Counted from the stretch's first letter, positions 11,344-22,089 are shown. The stretch is 34,560 nucleotides of DNA from Photorhabdus khanii NC19 (GCF_000517265.1 NZ_AYSJ01000009.1:1-34560); one strand, 5' to 3'. Notes: generated from the letters alone by a model not told the origin. A program made the numbers and translations.

Positions 11344-12336
11344 TCAGAGCATGCCTTCTACAGTTTCGCGTACTTCAGGTGACCATATGCTACATTGAAC
11401 CTGACCGATGTGTTTCATTTGCAGCAGTAACATCACCAAACGGGATTGACCAATACCTCCGCCAATCGACTGTGGCATATCGCCTTTGAGTAACGCCTGA
11501 TGCCAATCATATTGCAAGCGCCCTTCATCACCGGTCAGCCCTAATTGGCGCTCCAGCGCTTCTGCATCAACACGGATACCCATGGAAGAGATCTCAAAAG
11601 CGTCCTCTAATACAGGGTTCCAGACAATAATGTCGCCGTTCAGACCAGCAAAACCATCACTGTTTGGCGTCGTCCAGTCGTCATAATCCGGAGCACGAAC
11701 ATCATGTGCTTGACCATCAGATAATTTAGCACCAATACCAATGAGGAAAACAGCGCCCAATTCTTTAGCAATAGCACGTTCACGACCTTTTGCATCCAGA
11801 TCCGGATAGCGGCTCAGAAGCGTTTCACTGTGAACAAAGTGAATTTGATCTGGCAGGAACGGCGCCAGACCAAACTCTTTGCTGACAGCTTTTTCTGTTT
11901 CTTTTATTGCTTCGTAAATTTTGCCTACTGTCTGTTTTAGATAAGCAAGTGAGCGTTGCCCATCTCCCATCACTTTTTCCCAATCCCATTGATCAACATA
12001 AACAGAGTGGATTGGTGTTAAGCGATCCTCGTCCGGACGCAATGCTTTCATGTGAGTGTAAAGCCCTTGCTCCGGCTGAAAATCAAAACGACCCAATGTC
12101 TTACGTTTCCATTTAGCCAGTGAATGCACTACTTCGAAAGTTGAATCCGGTAACGTTTTCACTTTTACCTGAACAGCCTTTTCATGGCCGGACAAGTTAT
12201 CCTGAATGCCATCACCCAAGCAGCTTAGGATTGGCCCTTGTACTTCAATCAGACCCAGTTTGCTTTCCAGCAAACGGGAAAAAAAAGATTTCACGAAACT
12301 GATTTGTTGCTGCTTCTCAATAAATGACTTTTTCAT
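11344..12336 (-). CDS. asnA: Aspartate-ammonia ligase (asparagine synthetase A)
   Basis: A 330-residue ammonia-dependent asparagine synthetase, equal in length to E. coli AsnA. It makes asparagine from aspartate, ammonia and ATP through an aspartyl-AMP intermediate, on a fold related to class II aminoacyl-tRNA synthetases. The C-terminal [14 protein letters not shown] stretch corresponds to motif 3 of that fold. It is transcribed divergently from asnC, whose product activates asnA in E. coli when asparagine is low. A TATATT-like -10 for the asnA direction is visible around 12415-12420. Confidence 0.97.
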   Translation of the reverse strand: MKKSFIEKQQQISFVKSFFSRLLESKLGLIEVQGPILSCLGDGIQDNLSGHEKAVQVKVKTLPDSTFEVVHSLAKWKRKTLGRFDFQPEQGLYTHMKALRPDEDRLTPIHSVYVDQWDWEKVMGDGQRSLAYLKQTVGKIYEAIKETEKAVSKEFGLAPFLPDQIHFVHSETLLSRYPDLDAKGRERAIAKELGAVFLIGIGAKLSDGQAHDVRAPDYDDWTTPNSDGFAGLNGDIIVWNPVLEDAFEISSMGIRVDAEALERQLGLTGDEGRLQYDWHQALLKGDMPQSIGGGIGQSRLVMLLLQMKHIGQVQCSIWSPEVRETVEGML

Positions 12337-12501
12337 AATATTATTCTCAAATTCTTAGGTAGCCCTGATGTCCTGTTGAAAACATTAAGCAATAGAATGA
12401 GGTATAAATTCAATATACTTTAATAAAAATAGTCTTTATGCTTTATAAAATTCATTTTCAATAGAGTAAAAATGAAAATTCGATAAAAAATGGAGCTAGA
12501 A

Positions 12502-12963
12502 ATGGCAGATATTTATCAGATCGATAATCTGGACCGCGGCATACTTCACGCTTTAATGGACAACGCACGCATACCTTATGCTGAACTGGCAAAGAAATTT
12601 ACTGTCAGCCCAGGAACCATTCATGTTCGTGTAGAAAAAATGAAGCAAGCAGGGATCATCACCGGTACCAGAGTAGATATTAGTACTAAACAACTGGGTT
12701 ATGATGTTTGTTGCTTTATTGGCATTATTCTTAAAAGCGCTAAAGATTACCCATCAGCCCTAAAAAAATTAAGTAACCTGAATGAAGTCGTTGAGGTCTA
12801 CTACACAACAGGTCACTACAGCATCTTTACTAAAGTTATGTGCCGCTCAATTGAATCTCTTCAAGATGTACTTATCAACAAAATCCAGACTATCGATGAG
12901 ATCCAATCAACAGAAACCCTGATCTCCTTGCAAAACCCGATTATGCGAACAATCAAGCCATAA
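12502..12963 (+). CDS. asnC: Lrp/AsnC-family transcriptional activator AsnC
   Basis: A 153-residue Lrp/AsnC-family regulator with an N-terminal HTH (about residues 5-50, VSPGTIHVRVEKMKQAGII being the recognition region) and a C-terminal RAM ligand-binding domain (about 65-150). I chose the ATG at 12502. GGAG at 12492-12495 is six bases upstream, and the protein then begins like the 152-residue E. coli AsnC; an in-frame ATG at 12490 overlaps that ribosome site. It senses asparagine and controls the divergent asnA. The intergenic region of about 165 bases would hold both promoters and AsnC sites. Confidence 0.94.
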   Translation: MADIYQIDNLDRGILHALMDNARIPYAELAKKFTVSPGTIHVRVEKMKQAGIITGTRVDISTKQLGYDVCCFIGIILKSAKDYPSALKKLSNLNEVVEVYYTTGHYSIFTKVMCRSIESLQDVLINKIQTIDEIQSTETLISLQNPIMRTIKP

Positions 12964-12985
12964 GATAAAATTTGTTATAACCATA

Positions 12986-12994
12986 TTATCCACA
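12986..12994 (+). promoter_or_regulatory. DnaA box upstream of mioC
   Basis: TTATCCACA is a perfect consensus DnaA box, 23 bases after the asnC stop and in the mioC promoter region. E. coli mioC also has a DnaA box in its promoter, where DnaA represses transcription towards oriC. Confidence 0.8.
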
Positions 12995-12998
12995 GGTA

Positions 12999-13051
12999 GA
13001 TCCCAACAGATTCACAGCGTACAATAGCGGCTCTTGAAATCTGTTGGGATC
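12999..13051. repeat. 14-bp perfect inverted repeat around the mioC promoter and ribosome site
   Basis: The left arm GATCCCAACAGATT (12999-13012) and the right arm AATCTGTTGGGATC (13038-13051) are exact reverse complements with 25 bases between them. Each arm holds a Dam site. The loop contains TACAAT (13020-13025), a possible -10, and the right arm includes the GGGA ribosome site of mioC. If transcribed whole, the hairpin would hide that site. If the start lies inside the loop, only DNA-level binding is possible. Confidence 0.75.
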
Positions 13052-13054
13052 ACT

Positions 13055-13495
13055 ATGGCCACTATTACCTTAATCAGCGGCAGCACGATGGGCAGTGCTG
13101 AATACGTAGCTGAACATATGGCTGAAATTCTGGAAGGTGCTGGTTTTTCCACCGAAATGCTGCATGGCCCCTCTCTCGATGAACTTCCTCAGGAAGGATT
13201 TTGGTTAGTAGTCACATCCACACATGGGGCAGGGGAATTACCAGAAAATATACAACCACTGGCAGAAGAAATTTCTGAAAAAAAACCTGATCTCAGCAAA
13301 GTAACATTCGGTGCTGTTGGTATTGGCAGTTCTGAATACGATACTTTCTGTGGGGCGATAAGATCGCTTGATCAACTATTGGTGGAAAATGGGGCCAAAC
13401 GCCTCGGCGATCGTCTGGAAATTGATATCCAACAACATCAGATCCCCGAAGATCCCGCAGAAGAATGGGTTAAAATTTGGGCAAAGTCACTCTGA
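13055..13495 (+). CDS. mioC: FMN-binding flavodoxin-like protein MioC
   Basis: A 146-residue short-chain flavodoxin (E. coli MioC is 147). The N-terminal loop SGSTMGSAEYVA (8-19) binds the FMN phosphate, and STHGAGELPENIQP together with GIGSSEYDTFCGA form the flavin-ring loops. In E. coli it supports biotin synthase electron transfer, and its transcription runs into oriC. I chose the ATG at 13055, five bases after GGGA, over an upstream in-frame start at 13034, because the protein then begins MATITLISGS as expected. Confidence 0.94.
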   Translation: MATITLISGSTMGSAEYVAEHMAEILEGAGFSTEMLHGPSLDELPQEGFWLVVTSTHGAGELPENIQPLAEEISEKKPDLSKVTFGAVGIGSSEYDTFCGAIRSLDQLLVENGAKRLGDRLEIDIQQHQIPEDPAEEWVKIWAKSL

Positions 13496-13520
13496 TTTGA
13501 ACAAAAAAACAGCGAACGAT

Positions 13521-13529
13521 TGTGGATAA
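13521..13529 (-). promoter_or_regulatory. oriC DnaA box R4
   Basis: TGTGGATAA, perfect consensus, at the mioC edge of oriC, corresponding in position and orientation to the high-affinity R4 box of E. coli. Confidence 0.85.
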
Positions 13530-13559
13530 CTCATATAAAAAGCAGGGGTTAACCCGTAG

Positions 13560-13568
13560 TTATCCATA
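13560..13568 (+). promoter_or_regulatory. oriC DnaA box, R3-like
   Basis: TTATCCATA differs from the consensus at one base. It occupies the position of the weak R3 box in E. coli. Confidence 0.6.
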
Positions 13569-13594
13569 GTATAACTATCAGGCCATGATCGCAT

Positions 13595-13603
13595 TGTGAA
13601 TAA
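13595..13603 (-). promoter_or_regulatory. oriC DnaA box, R2-like
   Basis: TGTGAATAA differs from the consensus at one base. It has the place and orientation of R2 in E. coli, where the variant is TGTGTATAA. Confidence 0.65.
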
Positions 13604-13700
13604 CTTGCTGTTTAGATCCCAGTTTATACCGGCTAGGATCACGGATCATTCACAGCAAATGATCCTTTACAAGGTTATGATCTTTCTAAGTAAAAATAAC

Positions 13701-13709
13701 TTATCCACA
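13701..13709 (+). promoter_or_regulatory. oriC DnaA box R1
   Basis: TTATCCACA, perfect consensus, 14 bases from the AT-rich unwinding element, matching the R1 box that anchors DnaA next to the region opened first. Confidence 0.88.
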
Positions 13710-13722
13710 AAAGATCATGATC

Positions 13723-13765
13723 CTAATAAAAGATCTAATAAAGAGATCTTTAAATAAAAAAGATC
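13723..13765 (-). other. oriC DNA unwinding element: three GATC 13-mers
   Basis: On the minus strand three AT-rich 13-mers each begin with GATCT: GATCTTTTATTAG (13735-13723), GATCTCTTTATTA (13748-13736) and GATCTTTTTTATT (13765-13753). The first differs from the E. coli right 13-mer by one base. They are consecutive at about 13- and 17-base steps and end close to mnmG. Confidence 0.88.
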
Positions 13766-13875
13766 TTCTTTTAATTAGCGGCGATCTTACCTACTTGGTC
13801 TATCGCCGAAACTTGAGTAGAATTCTCTTCCCTTAATGCAACACTAAGCATTCTTATAACTGAAGGTTCATCACC

Positions 13876-15765
13876 ATGTTTTATCCAGAGCAATTTGACG
13901 TCATCATTATCGGTGGTGGTCACGCCGGTACTGAAGCTGCTATGGCAGCTGCTCGTATGGGCCGTCAAACCTTATTACTGACTCACAATATTGATACTTT
14001 GGGCCAAATGTCATGTAACCCAGCTATCGGTGGGATCGGTAAAGGACATCTGGTTAAAGAAATTGACGCTCTGGGCGGCTTAATGGCTAAAGCCACTGAT
14101 CAGGCTGGTATTCAATTTAGGACCTTGAATGCCAGTAAAGGACCCGCTGTTCGCGCAACACGTGCTCAAGCTGACAGAGTTCTTTACCGTCAAGCCATAC
14201 GAACAGCATTAGAAAATCAACCTAACTTAATGATTTTCCAACAACCCGTAGAAGATCTCATTGTTGAAAACGATACTGTCACTGGTGCAATAACTCGTAT
14301 GGGACTTAAATTCAGGGCCAAAGCCGTTGTTCTGACAGTAGGTACATTCCTTGACGGTAAAATCCATATCGGTCTGGAAAATTACAGTGGAGGGAGAGCT
14401 GGTGATCCTCCTGCGATCTCATTAGCACAGCGTTTACGTGATTTGCCTTTACGTGTAAACAGATTAAAAACAGGTACGCCGCCACGTATTGATGCCAGAA
14501 CTATTGATTTTAGTCAGCTAACACAACAACTGGGTGATAATCCAACACCTGTATTCTCTTTTCTTGGAAATGTGGGACAACATCCACAACAGATGCCATG
14601 CTACATTACTCATACCAATGAAAAAACGCACAATGTGATCCGCAATAATTTAGATCGCAGCCCAATGTATGCAGGGATCATTGAAGGGATCGGCCCACGT
14701 TACTGCCCTTCGATCGAAGATAAAGTCATGCGTTTTGCGGATCGCAATGCTCATCAGATCTTTCTTGAACCAGAAGGACTGACCAGTAATGAAATTTATC
14801 CAAATGGTATTTCTACCAGCTTGCCATTTGATGTACAAATGCAAATTGTTCATTCCATGAAAGGGATGGAAAATGCCCGCATTATTCGCCCTGGTTATGC
14901 AATAGAATATGACTTCTTTGATCCAAGAGATCTGAAACAGACACTGGAAAGTAAATTTATTCATGGCTTATTCTTTGCCGGGCAAATCAATGGTACGACT
15001 GGTTATGAAGAAGCTGCCGCTCAAGGGCTTTTAGCCGGACTTAACGCAGCCTGTTACGCTTCAGAAGAGGAGGGGTGGTTCCCTCGTCGTGATCAAGCTT
15101 ATATTGGTGTTCTGGTTGATGATTTGTGTACTCTGGGCACTAAAGAACCATACCGTATGTTTACTTCCCGGGCTGAATATCGCCTGATGTTACGTGAAGA
15201 TAATGCTGACCTTCGTCTGACAGAGAAGGGCCACGAATTAGGATTGGTGGATGATTACCGCTGGGAACATTACTGCCGTAAAGTGGAGATGATCGAACAG
15301 GAACGTCAGCGTTTGCGTAATATTTGGATTCATCCTCATTCAAATAATCTTGGTGACATCAACAACATATTAAAAATGCCATTATCGAAAGAAGCTAATG
15401 GTGAAGATCTATTGCGTCGCCCTGAAATAAATTATGAAATACTAACTTCATTACCACTGTTTTCACCTGGTCTTAAAGAACCGCAAGCAGCTGATCAGAT
15501 TGAAATTCAGGTCAAATATGAAGGGTATATTGCCCGTCAACAGGAAGAAATTGAAAAACAATTGCGTAATGAAAACACGTCATTACCGGTTGATCTTGAT
15601 TACCGTCAAGTTAGTGGTCTTTCTAATGAAGTTGTCGCTAAACTTAATGATCACAAGCCAAACTCAATTGGTCAGGCTTCACGCATTTCAGGGGTAACAC
15701 CTGCTGCAATTTCGATTTTACTTGTATGGCTGAAAAAACAGGGCTTACTGCGCCGTAGTGCCTGA
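13876..15765 (+). CDS. mnmG: tRNA uridine-5-carboxymethylaminomethyl modification enzyme MnmG (GidA)
   Basis: A 629-residue FAD- and NADH-dependent enzyme, identical in length to E. coli MnmG. With MnmE it places the carboxymethylaminomethyl group on wobble U34 of several tRNAs. The Rossmann FAD motif [17 protein letters not shown] starts at residue 13. Conserved [21 protein letters not shown], the cysteine in RYCPSIEDK and the C-terminal helical tRNA/MnmE-binding domain ([10 protein letters not shown]...PAAISILL) are all present. AAGG lies about 10 bases before the ATG. It borders oriC and is followed after 13 bases by rsmG. Confidence 0.97.
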   Translation: MFYPEQFDVIIIGGGHAGTEAAMAAARMGRQTLLLTHNIDTLGQMSCNPAIGGIGKGHLVKEIDALGGLMAKATDQAGIQFRTLNASKGPAVRATRAQADRVLYRQAIRTALENQPNLMIFQQPVEDLIVENDTVTGAITRMGLKFRAKAVVLTVGTFLDGKIHIGLENYSGGRAGDPPAISLAQRLRDLPLRVNRLKTGTPPRIDARTIDFSQLTQQLGDNPTPVFSFLGNVGQHPQQMPCYITHTNEKTHNVIRNNLDRSPMYAGIIEGIGPRYCPSIEDKVMRFADRNAHQIFLEPEGLTSNEIYPNGISTSLPFDVQMQIVHSMKGMENARIIRPGYAIEYDFFDPRDLKQTLESKFIHGLFFAGQINGTTGYEEAAAQGLLAGLNAACYASEEEGWFPRRDQAYIGVLVDDLCTLGTKEPYRMFTSRAEYRLMLREDNADLRLTEKGHELGLVDDYRWEHYCRKVEMIEQERQRLRNIWIHPHSNNLGDINNILKMPLSKEANGEDLLRRPEINYEILTSLPLFSPGLKEPQAADQIEIQVKYEGYIARQQEEIEKQLRNENTSLPVDLDYRQVSGLSNEVVAKLNDHKPNSIGQASRISGVTPAAISILLVWLKKQGLLRRSA

Positions 15766-15778
15766 GAGGATTTTTATT

Positions 15779-16399
15779 GTGCTTAATAAACTGGAATTTC
15801 TGCTGACTAAAGCAGGAATAGAGCTTTCACAACAGCAAAAACAGCAGCTCATGGCCTATGTTGATATGCTCAACAAATGGAATCAAGCCTATAATCTCAC
15901 GTCTGTCCGTGAGCCAGAGCAAATGCTGGTACGTCATATTATGGATAGCATTGTTGTCAGCCCTTATCTACAGGGTCATCGTTTTATAGACGTAGGCACA
16001 GGTCCGGGGTTACCGGGGATCCCATTAGCTATTGTTCGTCCAGATTCTCATTTCACATTGTTGGATAGTTTAGGTAAAAGAGTCAGGTTCTTGCGCCAGG
16101 TTCAGCATGAACTTGGTTTGGCGAATATCGAACCTGTACAAAGCCGGGTTGAAATGTACTCTTCTGAACCACCTTTTGATGGCGTTATAAGCCGTGCTTT
16201 TGCCTCATTACAGGATATGGTCTCTTGGTGCTGCCATTTGCCTGAATCTGTTCATGGACGATTCTATGCGCTTAAGGGCATGCTTCCTAAGGAAGAATTT
16301 ACCATGTTACCTTCCGGAATTGTTGTTGATTCAGTTATTCAGTTAGATGTTCCTGAACTGGAAGGGCAACGCCATCTGGTTATCCTTAAATCAAACTAA
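15779..16399 (+). CDS. rsmG: 16S rRNA (guanine527-N7)-methyltransferase RsmG (GidB)
   Basis: A 206-residue SAM-dependent methyltransferase that methylates G527 of 16S rRNA; loss gives low-level streptomycin resistance in other bacteria. The SAM-binding loop [20 protein letters not shown] and the [13 protein letters not shown] and SRAFASL motifs are intact. I chose the GTG at 15779. It is eight bases after a strong GAGAGGA site and gives the expected LNKLEFLL start, near the 207 residues of E. coli. An upstream in-frame ATG at 15758 overlaps the mnmG stop. Confidence 0.95.
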   Translation: MLNKLEFLLTKAGIELSQQQKQQLMAYVDMLNKWNQAYNLTSVREPEQMLVRHIMDSIVVSPYLQGHRFIDVGTGPGLPGIPLAIVRPDSHFTLLDSLGKRVRFLRQVQHELGLANIEPVQSRVEMYSSEPPFDGVISRAFASLQDMVSWCCHLPESVHGRFYALKGMLPKEEFTMLPSGIVVDSVIQLDVPELEGQRHLVILKSN

Positions 16400-16435
16400 G
16401 TTTGTTATTTGTCAATAAAGTTATAAATAATTAGT

Positions 16436-16468
16436 GATGTTGAGCACAATTATACTGTGGTCAACATC
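16436..16468. other. Interrupted hairpin downstream of rsmG
   Basis: GATGTTGA (16436-16443) pairs with TCAACATC (16461-16468), and after one G-G mismatch CACA (16445-16448) pairs with TGTG (16456-16459) around a 7-base loop. No T-run follows, so it is not a standard intrinsic terminator. It could protect the rsmG mRNA 3' end or bind a protein. Confidence 0.5.
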
Positions 16469-16569
16469 GTCAATTATGATTTGTCTCGTTTCAGCTTTAA
16501 TTTACCACGTTATTACATAAAAATAACGTTATCTTGATATTAAGATAGTTGGGACTTTAAAAATCAGAT

Positions 16570-16600
16570 AAAGCGTTTTTTCATCAGATTCGCTTTTTTA
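16570..16600 (+). terminator. Weak intrinsic terminator candidate
   Basis: AAAGCG (16570-16575) pairs with CGCTTT (16591-16596), and T-rich sequence follows. The stem is only six base pairs with a 15-base loop, so termination efficiency is doubtful. The rest of 16400-16879 is AT-rich and holds no gene I can recognise. Confidence 0.3.
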
Positions 16601-16747
16601 AAGCAGCTAAAAATTAGCTTGGTAATTTAAGTCAATAATATAATAACCTTTTCCTATAAATTTAAATTAACTTATTGATTTAAATGTTGATATTTTTTAT
16701 TTTCATTCCCTGTAAATGTTAAATATAATTAACAAATGAAAATTTTA

Positions 16748-16763
16748 TGTGATTCAAATCACA
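16748..16763. promoter_or_regulatory. Perfect CRP core site upstream of atpI
   Basis: TGTGATTCAAATCACA is an exact TGTGA-N6-TCACA. Read as an FNR site (TTGAT-N4-ATCAA) it matches four of five bases in each half, so either regulator is possible. It lies about 158 bases upstream of the start expected from the best promoter at 16880-16907, too far for standard class I or II activation of that promoter. Confidence 0.62.
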
Positions 16764-16879
16764 CTTAAGTTTGAGAGTGTGAAATTATTAGAGAGAGAAA
16801 ATCAGCACAATAATTAGCTTACAATCTGGCACCAAAGTAAAAAATTTAAATAATTGTTCACCTTTTCGCTACTTATGGA

Positions 16880-16907
16880 TTGAATTCATTTTGGCTGCCC
16901 GTATAAT
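16880..16907 (+). promoter_or_regulatory. Predicted promoter of the atp operon
   Basis: -35 TTGAAT (16880-16885), a 16-base spacer, and a perfect -10 TATAAT (16902-16907). Transcription would start near 16914, giving an atpI leader of about 95 bases. Confidence 0.6.
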
Positions 16908-17008
16908 TTGCACGTTTTTGTCACTTGACACACTTAAGCAAAGGCAGTTTTATACAACATTTAGCAAAACCTGATATGCAAGGCGTGCAAGGGGAGAAAA
17001 TAAAAGTC

Positions 17009-17386
17009 ATGTCTGTATCCCTTTACAGCGGTAGAATTGCACTGAAACTGCTTTTTTTGCAGTTAATGACTTTTGTTGTTCTCAGTGTGGCTTTTTGTAC
17101 CAAAAGTATAGAATGGGGCATTTCTGCTTTTGTTGGTGGATTAGCATGTTGGTTACCTAATGCCATTTTTATGCTATTTGCCAGTTTTCAGAAAGTAAAA
17201 GAAGAAAGTGTTCCTGTACGTGTTGCATGGTCTTTCGCTATTGGCGAAGGGTTGAAGGTTATTATTGCAATAGCTGTGCTGGTTGTTGCTTTAGGCGTGT
17301 TTAAAGCGGCGTTTGCACCACTGGGTTTGACTTATTTAGCGGTGCTGGTTGTGCAGATCATCGCACCAGCTGTGATAAACGGTTAG
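17009..17386 (+). CDS. atpI: ATP synthase accessory protein AtpI
   Basis: A 125-residue membrane protein with four predicted hydrophobic helices. It is the first gene of the atp operon and helps assemble the c-ring. The start at 17009 (MSVSLYSGRIALKLL) aligns with the 126-residue E. coli protein. GGGGAG at 16991-16996 is the likely ribosome site, 12 bases away. An in-frame upstream ATG at 16925 would add 28 polar residues not seen in the family. The conserved WGISAFVGGLACWLPNAIFM and GEGLKV segments support the call. Confidence 0.88.
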   Translation: MSVSLYSGRIALKLLFLQLMTFVVLSVAFCTKSIEWGISAFVGGLACWLPNAIFMLFASFQKVKEESVPVRVAWSFAIGEGLKVIIAIAVLVVALGVFKAAFAPLGLTYLAVLVVQIIAPAVING

Positions 17387-18241
<855 letters not shown>

Positions 18242-18261
18242 TTTTTACCACAATAACTGTG

Positions 18262-18529
<268 letters not shown>

Positions 18530-18587
18530 TTTGCAGAAAAAATCCGAAACTACGTCAACTCATTAATTTTAAAAGAGGTATTGTGCT

Positions 18588-19058
18588 GTGAATCTTAATG
18601 CAACAATCCTCGGCCAGGCCATTGCGTTTGTCCTGTTTGTTATGTTCTGTATGAAGTTTGTATGGCCACCAATCATGGCGGCCATTGAAAAGCGTCAAAA
18701 AGAAATTGCTGACGGTTTATCTTCTGCGGAACGCGCCAAAAAGGACCTGGACTTAGCGCAAGCCAATGCGACCGACCAAATGAAGAAAGCGAAAGCGGAA
18801 GCTCAGGTCATCATCGAACAGGCTAATAAACAAAAAGCCCAGATCCTTGATGATGCAAAAGCGGAAGCTGAGCAGGAACGTAACAGAATCGTAGCGCAAG
18901 CTCAGGCAGAAATTGATGCCGAACGTAAGCGTGCTCGGGAAGAGTTGCGTAAGCAGGTCGCTATGTTGGCTATCATAGGTGCCGAGAAAATCATCGAACG
19001 TTCCGTGGATGAAGCTGCTAACAGCGACATCGTTGATAAACTGGTCGCTGAACTGTAA
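18588..19058 (+). CDS. atpF: ATP synthase F0 subunit b
   Basis: A 156-residue subunit with one N-terminal membrane helix (about residues 5-25) and a long charged, alanine-rich right-handed coiled coil (about 30-140) that forms the peripheral stalk as a dimer. It starts with GTG at 18588, as in E. coli, with AGAGG about nine bases upstream. It ends VDKLVAEL, the region that binds the delta subunit. Confidence 0.97.
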   Translation: MNLNATILGQAIAFVLFVMFCMKFVWPPIMAAIEKRQKEIADGLSSAERAKKDLDLAQANATDQMKKAKAEAQVIIEQANKQKAQILDDAKAEAEQERNRIVAQAQAEIDAERKRAREELRKQVAMLAIIGAEKIIERSVDEAANSDIVDKLVAEL

Positions 19059-19070
19059 GGAGGGAGGGGC

Positions 19071-19604
19071 ATGTCTGAATTCGCTACTGTAGCTCGCCCC
19101 TACGCCAAAGCAGCTTTTGACTTTGCTGTGGAAAAACAATCGCTAGAACAATGGCAAAATATGCTGGTGTTCACAGCTGAAGTGACTCGTAATGAGCAAG
19201 TTGGTGAGCTGCTTTCTGGTTCATTGGCATCGGAAACATTAGCCAATGCCTTTATCGCAATTTGCGGTGAACAGGTTGATGAACATGCTCAGAACTTTAT
19301 TCGTGTTATGGCAGAAAACGGCCGCTTATTGGCGTTACCTGAAGTTTTGCAGCAATTTATTCAATTGCGTGCGTTACTTGAATCAACTGTTGATGTTGAA
19401 GTGATTTCTGCTGCCGAACTGAGTGAACAACAGCTGGCTAAAATTTCTGCGGCGATGGAAAAACGTCTGTCACGCAAAGTTAAGCTGAATTGCAAAATTG
19501 ATAAGTCTGTTATTGCTGGTGTGGTAGTCCGCGCAGGTGATTTGGTGATCGATGGCAGTATTCGTGGCCGTTTAGATCGCTTAACAGACGTCTTGCAGTC
19601 TTAA
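19071..19604 (+). CDS. atpH: ATP synthase F1 subunit delta
   Basis: A 177-residue OSCP/delta subunit that joins the b-dimer stalk to the alpha3beta3 head. The N-terminal six-helix domain ([15 protein letters not shown]) and the C-terminal motif [22 protein letters not shown] are intact. GGAGG lies six to ten bases before the ATG, 12 bases after atpF. Length matches E. coli. Confidence 0.97.
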   Translation: MSEFATVARPYAKAAFDFAVEKQSLEQWQNMLVFTAEVTRNEQVGELLSGSLASETLANAFIAICGEQVDEHAQNFIRVMAENGRLLALPEVLQQFIQLRALLESTVDVEVISAAELSEQQLAKISAAMEKRLSRKVKLNCKIDKSVIAGVVVRAGDLVIDGSIRGRLDRLTDVLQS

Positions 19605-19618
19605 GGGGACTGGAGCAT

Positions 19619-21160
19619 ATGCAACTGAATTCCACCGAAATCAGCGAACTGATCAAGCAGCGCATTGCTCAGTTCAATGTAGTGAGTGAAGCTCACAATG
19701 AAGGTACGATTGTATCCGTTAATGACGGTATCATTCGTATTCACGGTTTAGCCGAAGTTATGCAGGGTGAGATGATCGCTCTGCCTGGCAATCGTTATGC
19801 AATCGCATTGAACCTGGAGCGCGACTCCGTAGGTGCGGTTGTGATGGGCCCGTATGCTGACTTAGCAGAAGGCATGAAGGTCAAATGTACTGGCCGTATT
19901 CTTGAAGTTCCTGTTGGTCGTGGTCTGCTTGGTCGTGTGGTAAACACGCTGGGTGAGCCAATTGATGGCAAAGGTCCTGTTGAGCATGATGGTTTCTCTG
20001 CTGTTGAAATGATTGCTCCGGGCGTTATCGACCGTCAATCCGTTGATCAGCCGGTACAGACTGGTTATAAATCTGTTGACGCCATGATCCCTATCGGTCG
20101 TGGTCAACGTGAACTGATTATCGGTGACCGTCAGACGGGCAAAACAGCACTGGCTATTGACTCAATCATTAACCAGCGTGACTCAGGCATTAAATGTGTT
20201 TATGTCGCAGTTGGTCAGAAAGCTTCTACTATTGCGAACGTTGTTCGTAAATTAGAAGAGCATGGTGCTCTTGCCAATACTATTGTTGTTGTTGCGACTG
20301 CTTCAGAATCTGCTGCATTACAATACCTGGCGCCATATTCTGGTTGTGCGATGGGCGAATATTTCCGCGATCGCGGTGAAGACGCATTGATTGTTTATGA
20401 TGATTTGTCTAAGCAGGCTGTTGCTTATCGTCAAATTTCCCTGTTGCTGCGTCGTCCGCCAGGGCGTGAAGCATTTCCAGGTGACGTTTTCTATCTGCAT
20501 TCCCGTTTGCTGGAGCGTGCTGCGCGTGTTAACGCTGAATATGTAGAAAAATTCACTAATGGTGAAGTGAAAGGTAAAACGGGTTCTCTGACCGCTCTGC
20601 CTATCATTGAAACTCAGGCAGGTGACGTATCAGCATTCGTACCGACAAACGTTATTTCAATTACTGATGGTCAGATCTTCTTGGAATCCAGTCTGTTCAA
20701 CGCGGGTATTCGTCCGGCAGTTAACCCAGGGATCTCTGTATCCCGTGTCGGTGGTGCAGCTCAGACTAAGATCGTGAAGAAGTTGTCTGGTGGTATCCGT
20801 ACTGCTTTGGCTCAGTACCGCGAACTGGCAGCGTTTTCTCAGTTTGCTTCTGACCTTGATGATGCAACCCGTAAGCAGTTGGATCATGGTCAAAAAGTCA
20901 CTGAGTTGCTGAAACAGAAACAGTATGCGCCAATGTCTGTTGCACAGCAGTCACTGTCTCTGTTTTCTGCGGAGCGTGGTTATCTGGAAGATATCGAAAT
21001 TGCTAAAGTTATTGATTTCGAGTCTGCGCTGCTTGCGTATGCCAGCCGTGAACATGCTGATCTTCTGAAAGAGATTGACCAGTCTGGTGGTTACAATGAA
21101 GAGATCGAAGCGAAGCTGAACGCTCTGCTTAACTCCTTCAAAACAACTCAGTCCTGGTAA
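19619..21160 (+). CDS. atpA: ATP synthase F1 subunit alpha
   Basis: A 513-residue non-catalytic nucleotide-binding subunit, same length as in E. coli. The P-loop GDRQTGKT is at residues 169-176, and the arginine finger lies in the conserved [14 protein letters not shown] region (Arg near 376). Beta-barrel, nucleotide-binding and helical C-terminal domains are complete. Confidence 0.98.
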   Translation: MQLNSTEISELIKQRIAQFNVVSEAHNEGTIVSVNDGIIRIHGLAEVMQGEMIALPGNRYAIALNLERDSVGAVVMGPYADLAEGMKVKCTGRILEVPVGRGLLGRVVNTLGEPIDGKGPVEHDGFSAVEMIAPGVIDRQSVDQPVQTGYKSVDAMIPIGRGQRELIIGDRQTGKTALAIDSIINQRDSGIKCVYVAVGQKASTIANVVRKLEEHGALANTIVVVATASESAALQYLAPYSGCAMGEYFRDRGEDALIVYDDLSKQAVAYRQISLLLRRPPGREAFPGDVFYLHSRLLERAARVNAEYVEKFTNGEVKGKTGSLTALPIIETQAGDVSAFVPTNVISITDGQIFLESSLFNAGIRPAVNPGISVSRVGGAAQTKIVKKLSGGIRTALAQYRELAAFSQFASDLDDATRKQLDHGQKVTELLKQKQYAPMSVAQQSLSLFSAERGYLEDIEIAKVIDFESALLAYASREHADLLKEIDQSGGYNEEIEAKLNALLNSFKTTQSW

Positions 21161-21167
21161 CACTATT

Positions 21168-21194
21168 CGGCCCGGTTTAATTAAACATGGGCCG
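21168..21194 (+). other. Intercistronic hairpin between atpA and atpG
   Basis: CGGCCC (21168-21173) pairs with GGGCCG (21189-21194), and the inside adds GTTT/AAAC around an AATT loop with a small internal bulge. There is no T-run, so it is not a terminator. It probably tunes mRNA stability or lowers atpG translation relative to atpA, matching the 3:1 alpha to gamma ratio (inference). Confidence 0.6.
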
Positions 21195-21218
21195 TCTGGT
21201 TAATGAGGAGAATCAGGA

Positions 21219-22082
21219 ATGGCCGGCGCAAAAGAGATACGTACCAAGATCGCCAGCGTGCAAAACACGCAAAAAATCACTAAAGCGATGGAGATGGTTG
21301 CTGCGTCCAAAATGCGTAAAACGCAGGATCGCATGGCGGCCAGCCGTCCTTATGCAGAAACCATACGCAGCGTGATTGGTCACCTTGCGTTAGGTAATCT
21401 GGAATATAAACACCCATACCTTGAAGAACGTGCAACCAAACGTATCGGGTATCTGGTTGTTTCTACCGATCGTGGCTTGTGCGGTGGTTTGAACACTAAT
21501 CTGTTCAAAAAACTGTTGTTAGACATGAAAGACTGGTCTGATAAAGGTGTCCAGTGTGATCTGGCACTTATCGGCTCTAAGGCGACCTCTTTCTTTGCTT
21601 CTGTTGGGGGCAATGTTGTTGCTCAGGTAACAGGCATGGGAGATAACCCTTCACTGTCCGAATTAATCGGGCCGGTTAATATCATGTTGCGAGCATACGA
21701 TGAAGGACGTCTGGATAAATTGTATGTGGTGACAAATAAGTTCATCAATACAATGTCTCAGGAACCTACTATTACTCAGTTGTTGCCTCTGCCTGCCGGA
21801 GATGATGAGACACTGAAGAAGAAATCCTGGGACTATTTATACGAACCTGATCCTAAGGCGTTGCTGGATATACTGCTGCGTCGTTATGTCGAATCGCAGG
21901 TTTATCAGGGCGTCGTTGAAAACCTGGCTAGTGAACAGGCCGCACGAATGGTGGCGATGAAAGCCGCGACTGATAATGGTGGCAGCCTGATCAAAGAGCT
22001 GCAGTTGGTTTATAACAAAGCTCGTCAGGCCAGCATAACTCAGGAGCTGACCGAGATTGTCTCGGGTGCTTCCGCGGTTTAA
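21219..22082 (+). CDS. atpG: ATP synthase F1 subunit gamma
   Basis: A 287-residue central rotor subunit (E. coli 287). The N-terminal helix [20 protein letters not shown] and the C-terminal helix ending [11 protein letters not shown] form the coiled-coil shaft inside the alpha3beta3 head; [15 protein letters not shown] is the conserved middle motif. GAGGAG lies upstream of the ATG. Confidence 0.98.
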   Translation: MAGAKEIRTKIASVQNTQKITKAMEMVAASKMRKTQDRMAASRPYAETIRSVIGHLALGNLEYKHPYLEERATKRIGYLVVSTDRGLCGGLNTNLFKKLLLDMKDWSDKGVQCDLALIGSKATSFFASVGGNVVAQVTGMGDNPSLSELIGPVNIMLRAYDEGRLDKLYVVTNKFINTMSQEPTITQLLPLPAGDDETLKKKSWDYLYEPDPKALLDILLRRYVESQVYQGVVENLASEQAARMVAMKAATDNGGSLIKELQLVYNKARQASITQELTEIVSGASAV

Positions 22083-22089
22083 CAGCTAG

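Larger units (their letters stand above)
13510..13790. other. oriC: Chromosomal replication origin oriC
   Basis: The mioC-mnmG gap carries the enterobacterial origin, in the orientation with DnaA boxes on the mioC side and the unwinding region towards mnmG. I count about a dozen GATC Dam sites between 13587 and 13786, far above chance. The stretch from 13614 to 13690 (GATCCCAG...GGATCA...GGATCATTCACAG...AATGATCC) is recognisably the same as the E. coli oriC core on the opposite strand. The DnaA boxes and AT-rich 13-mers are listed separately. No gene lies in 13496-13875. Confidence 0.95.
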
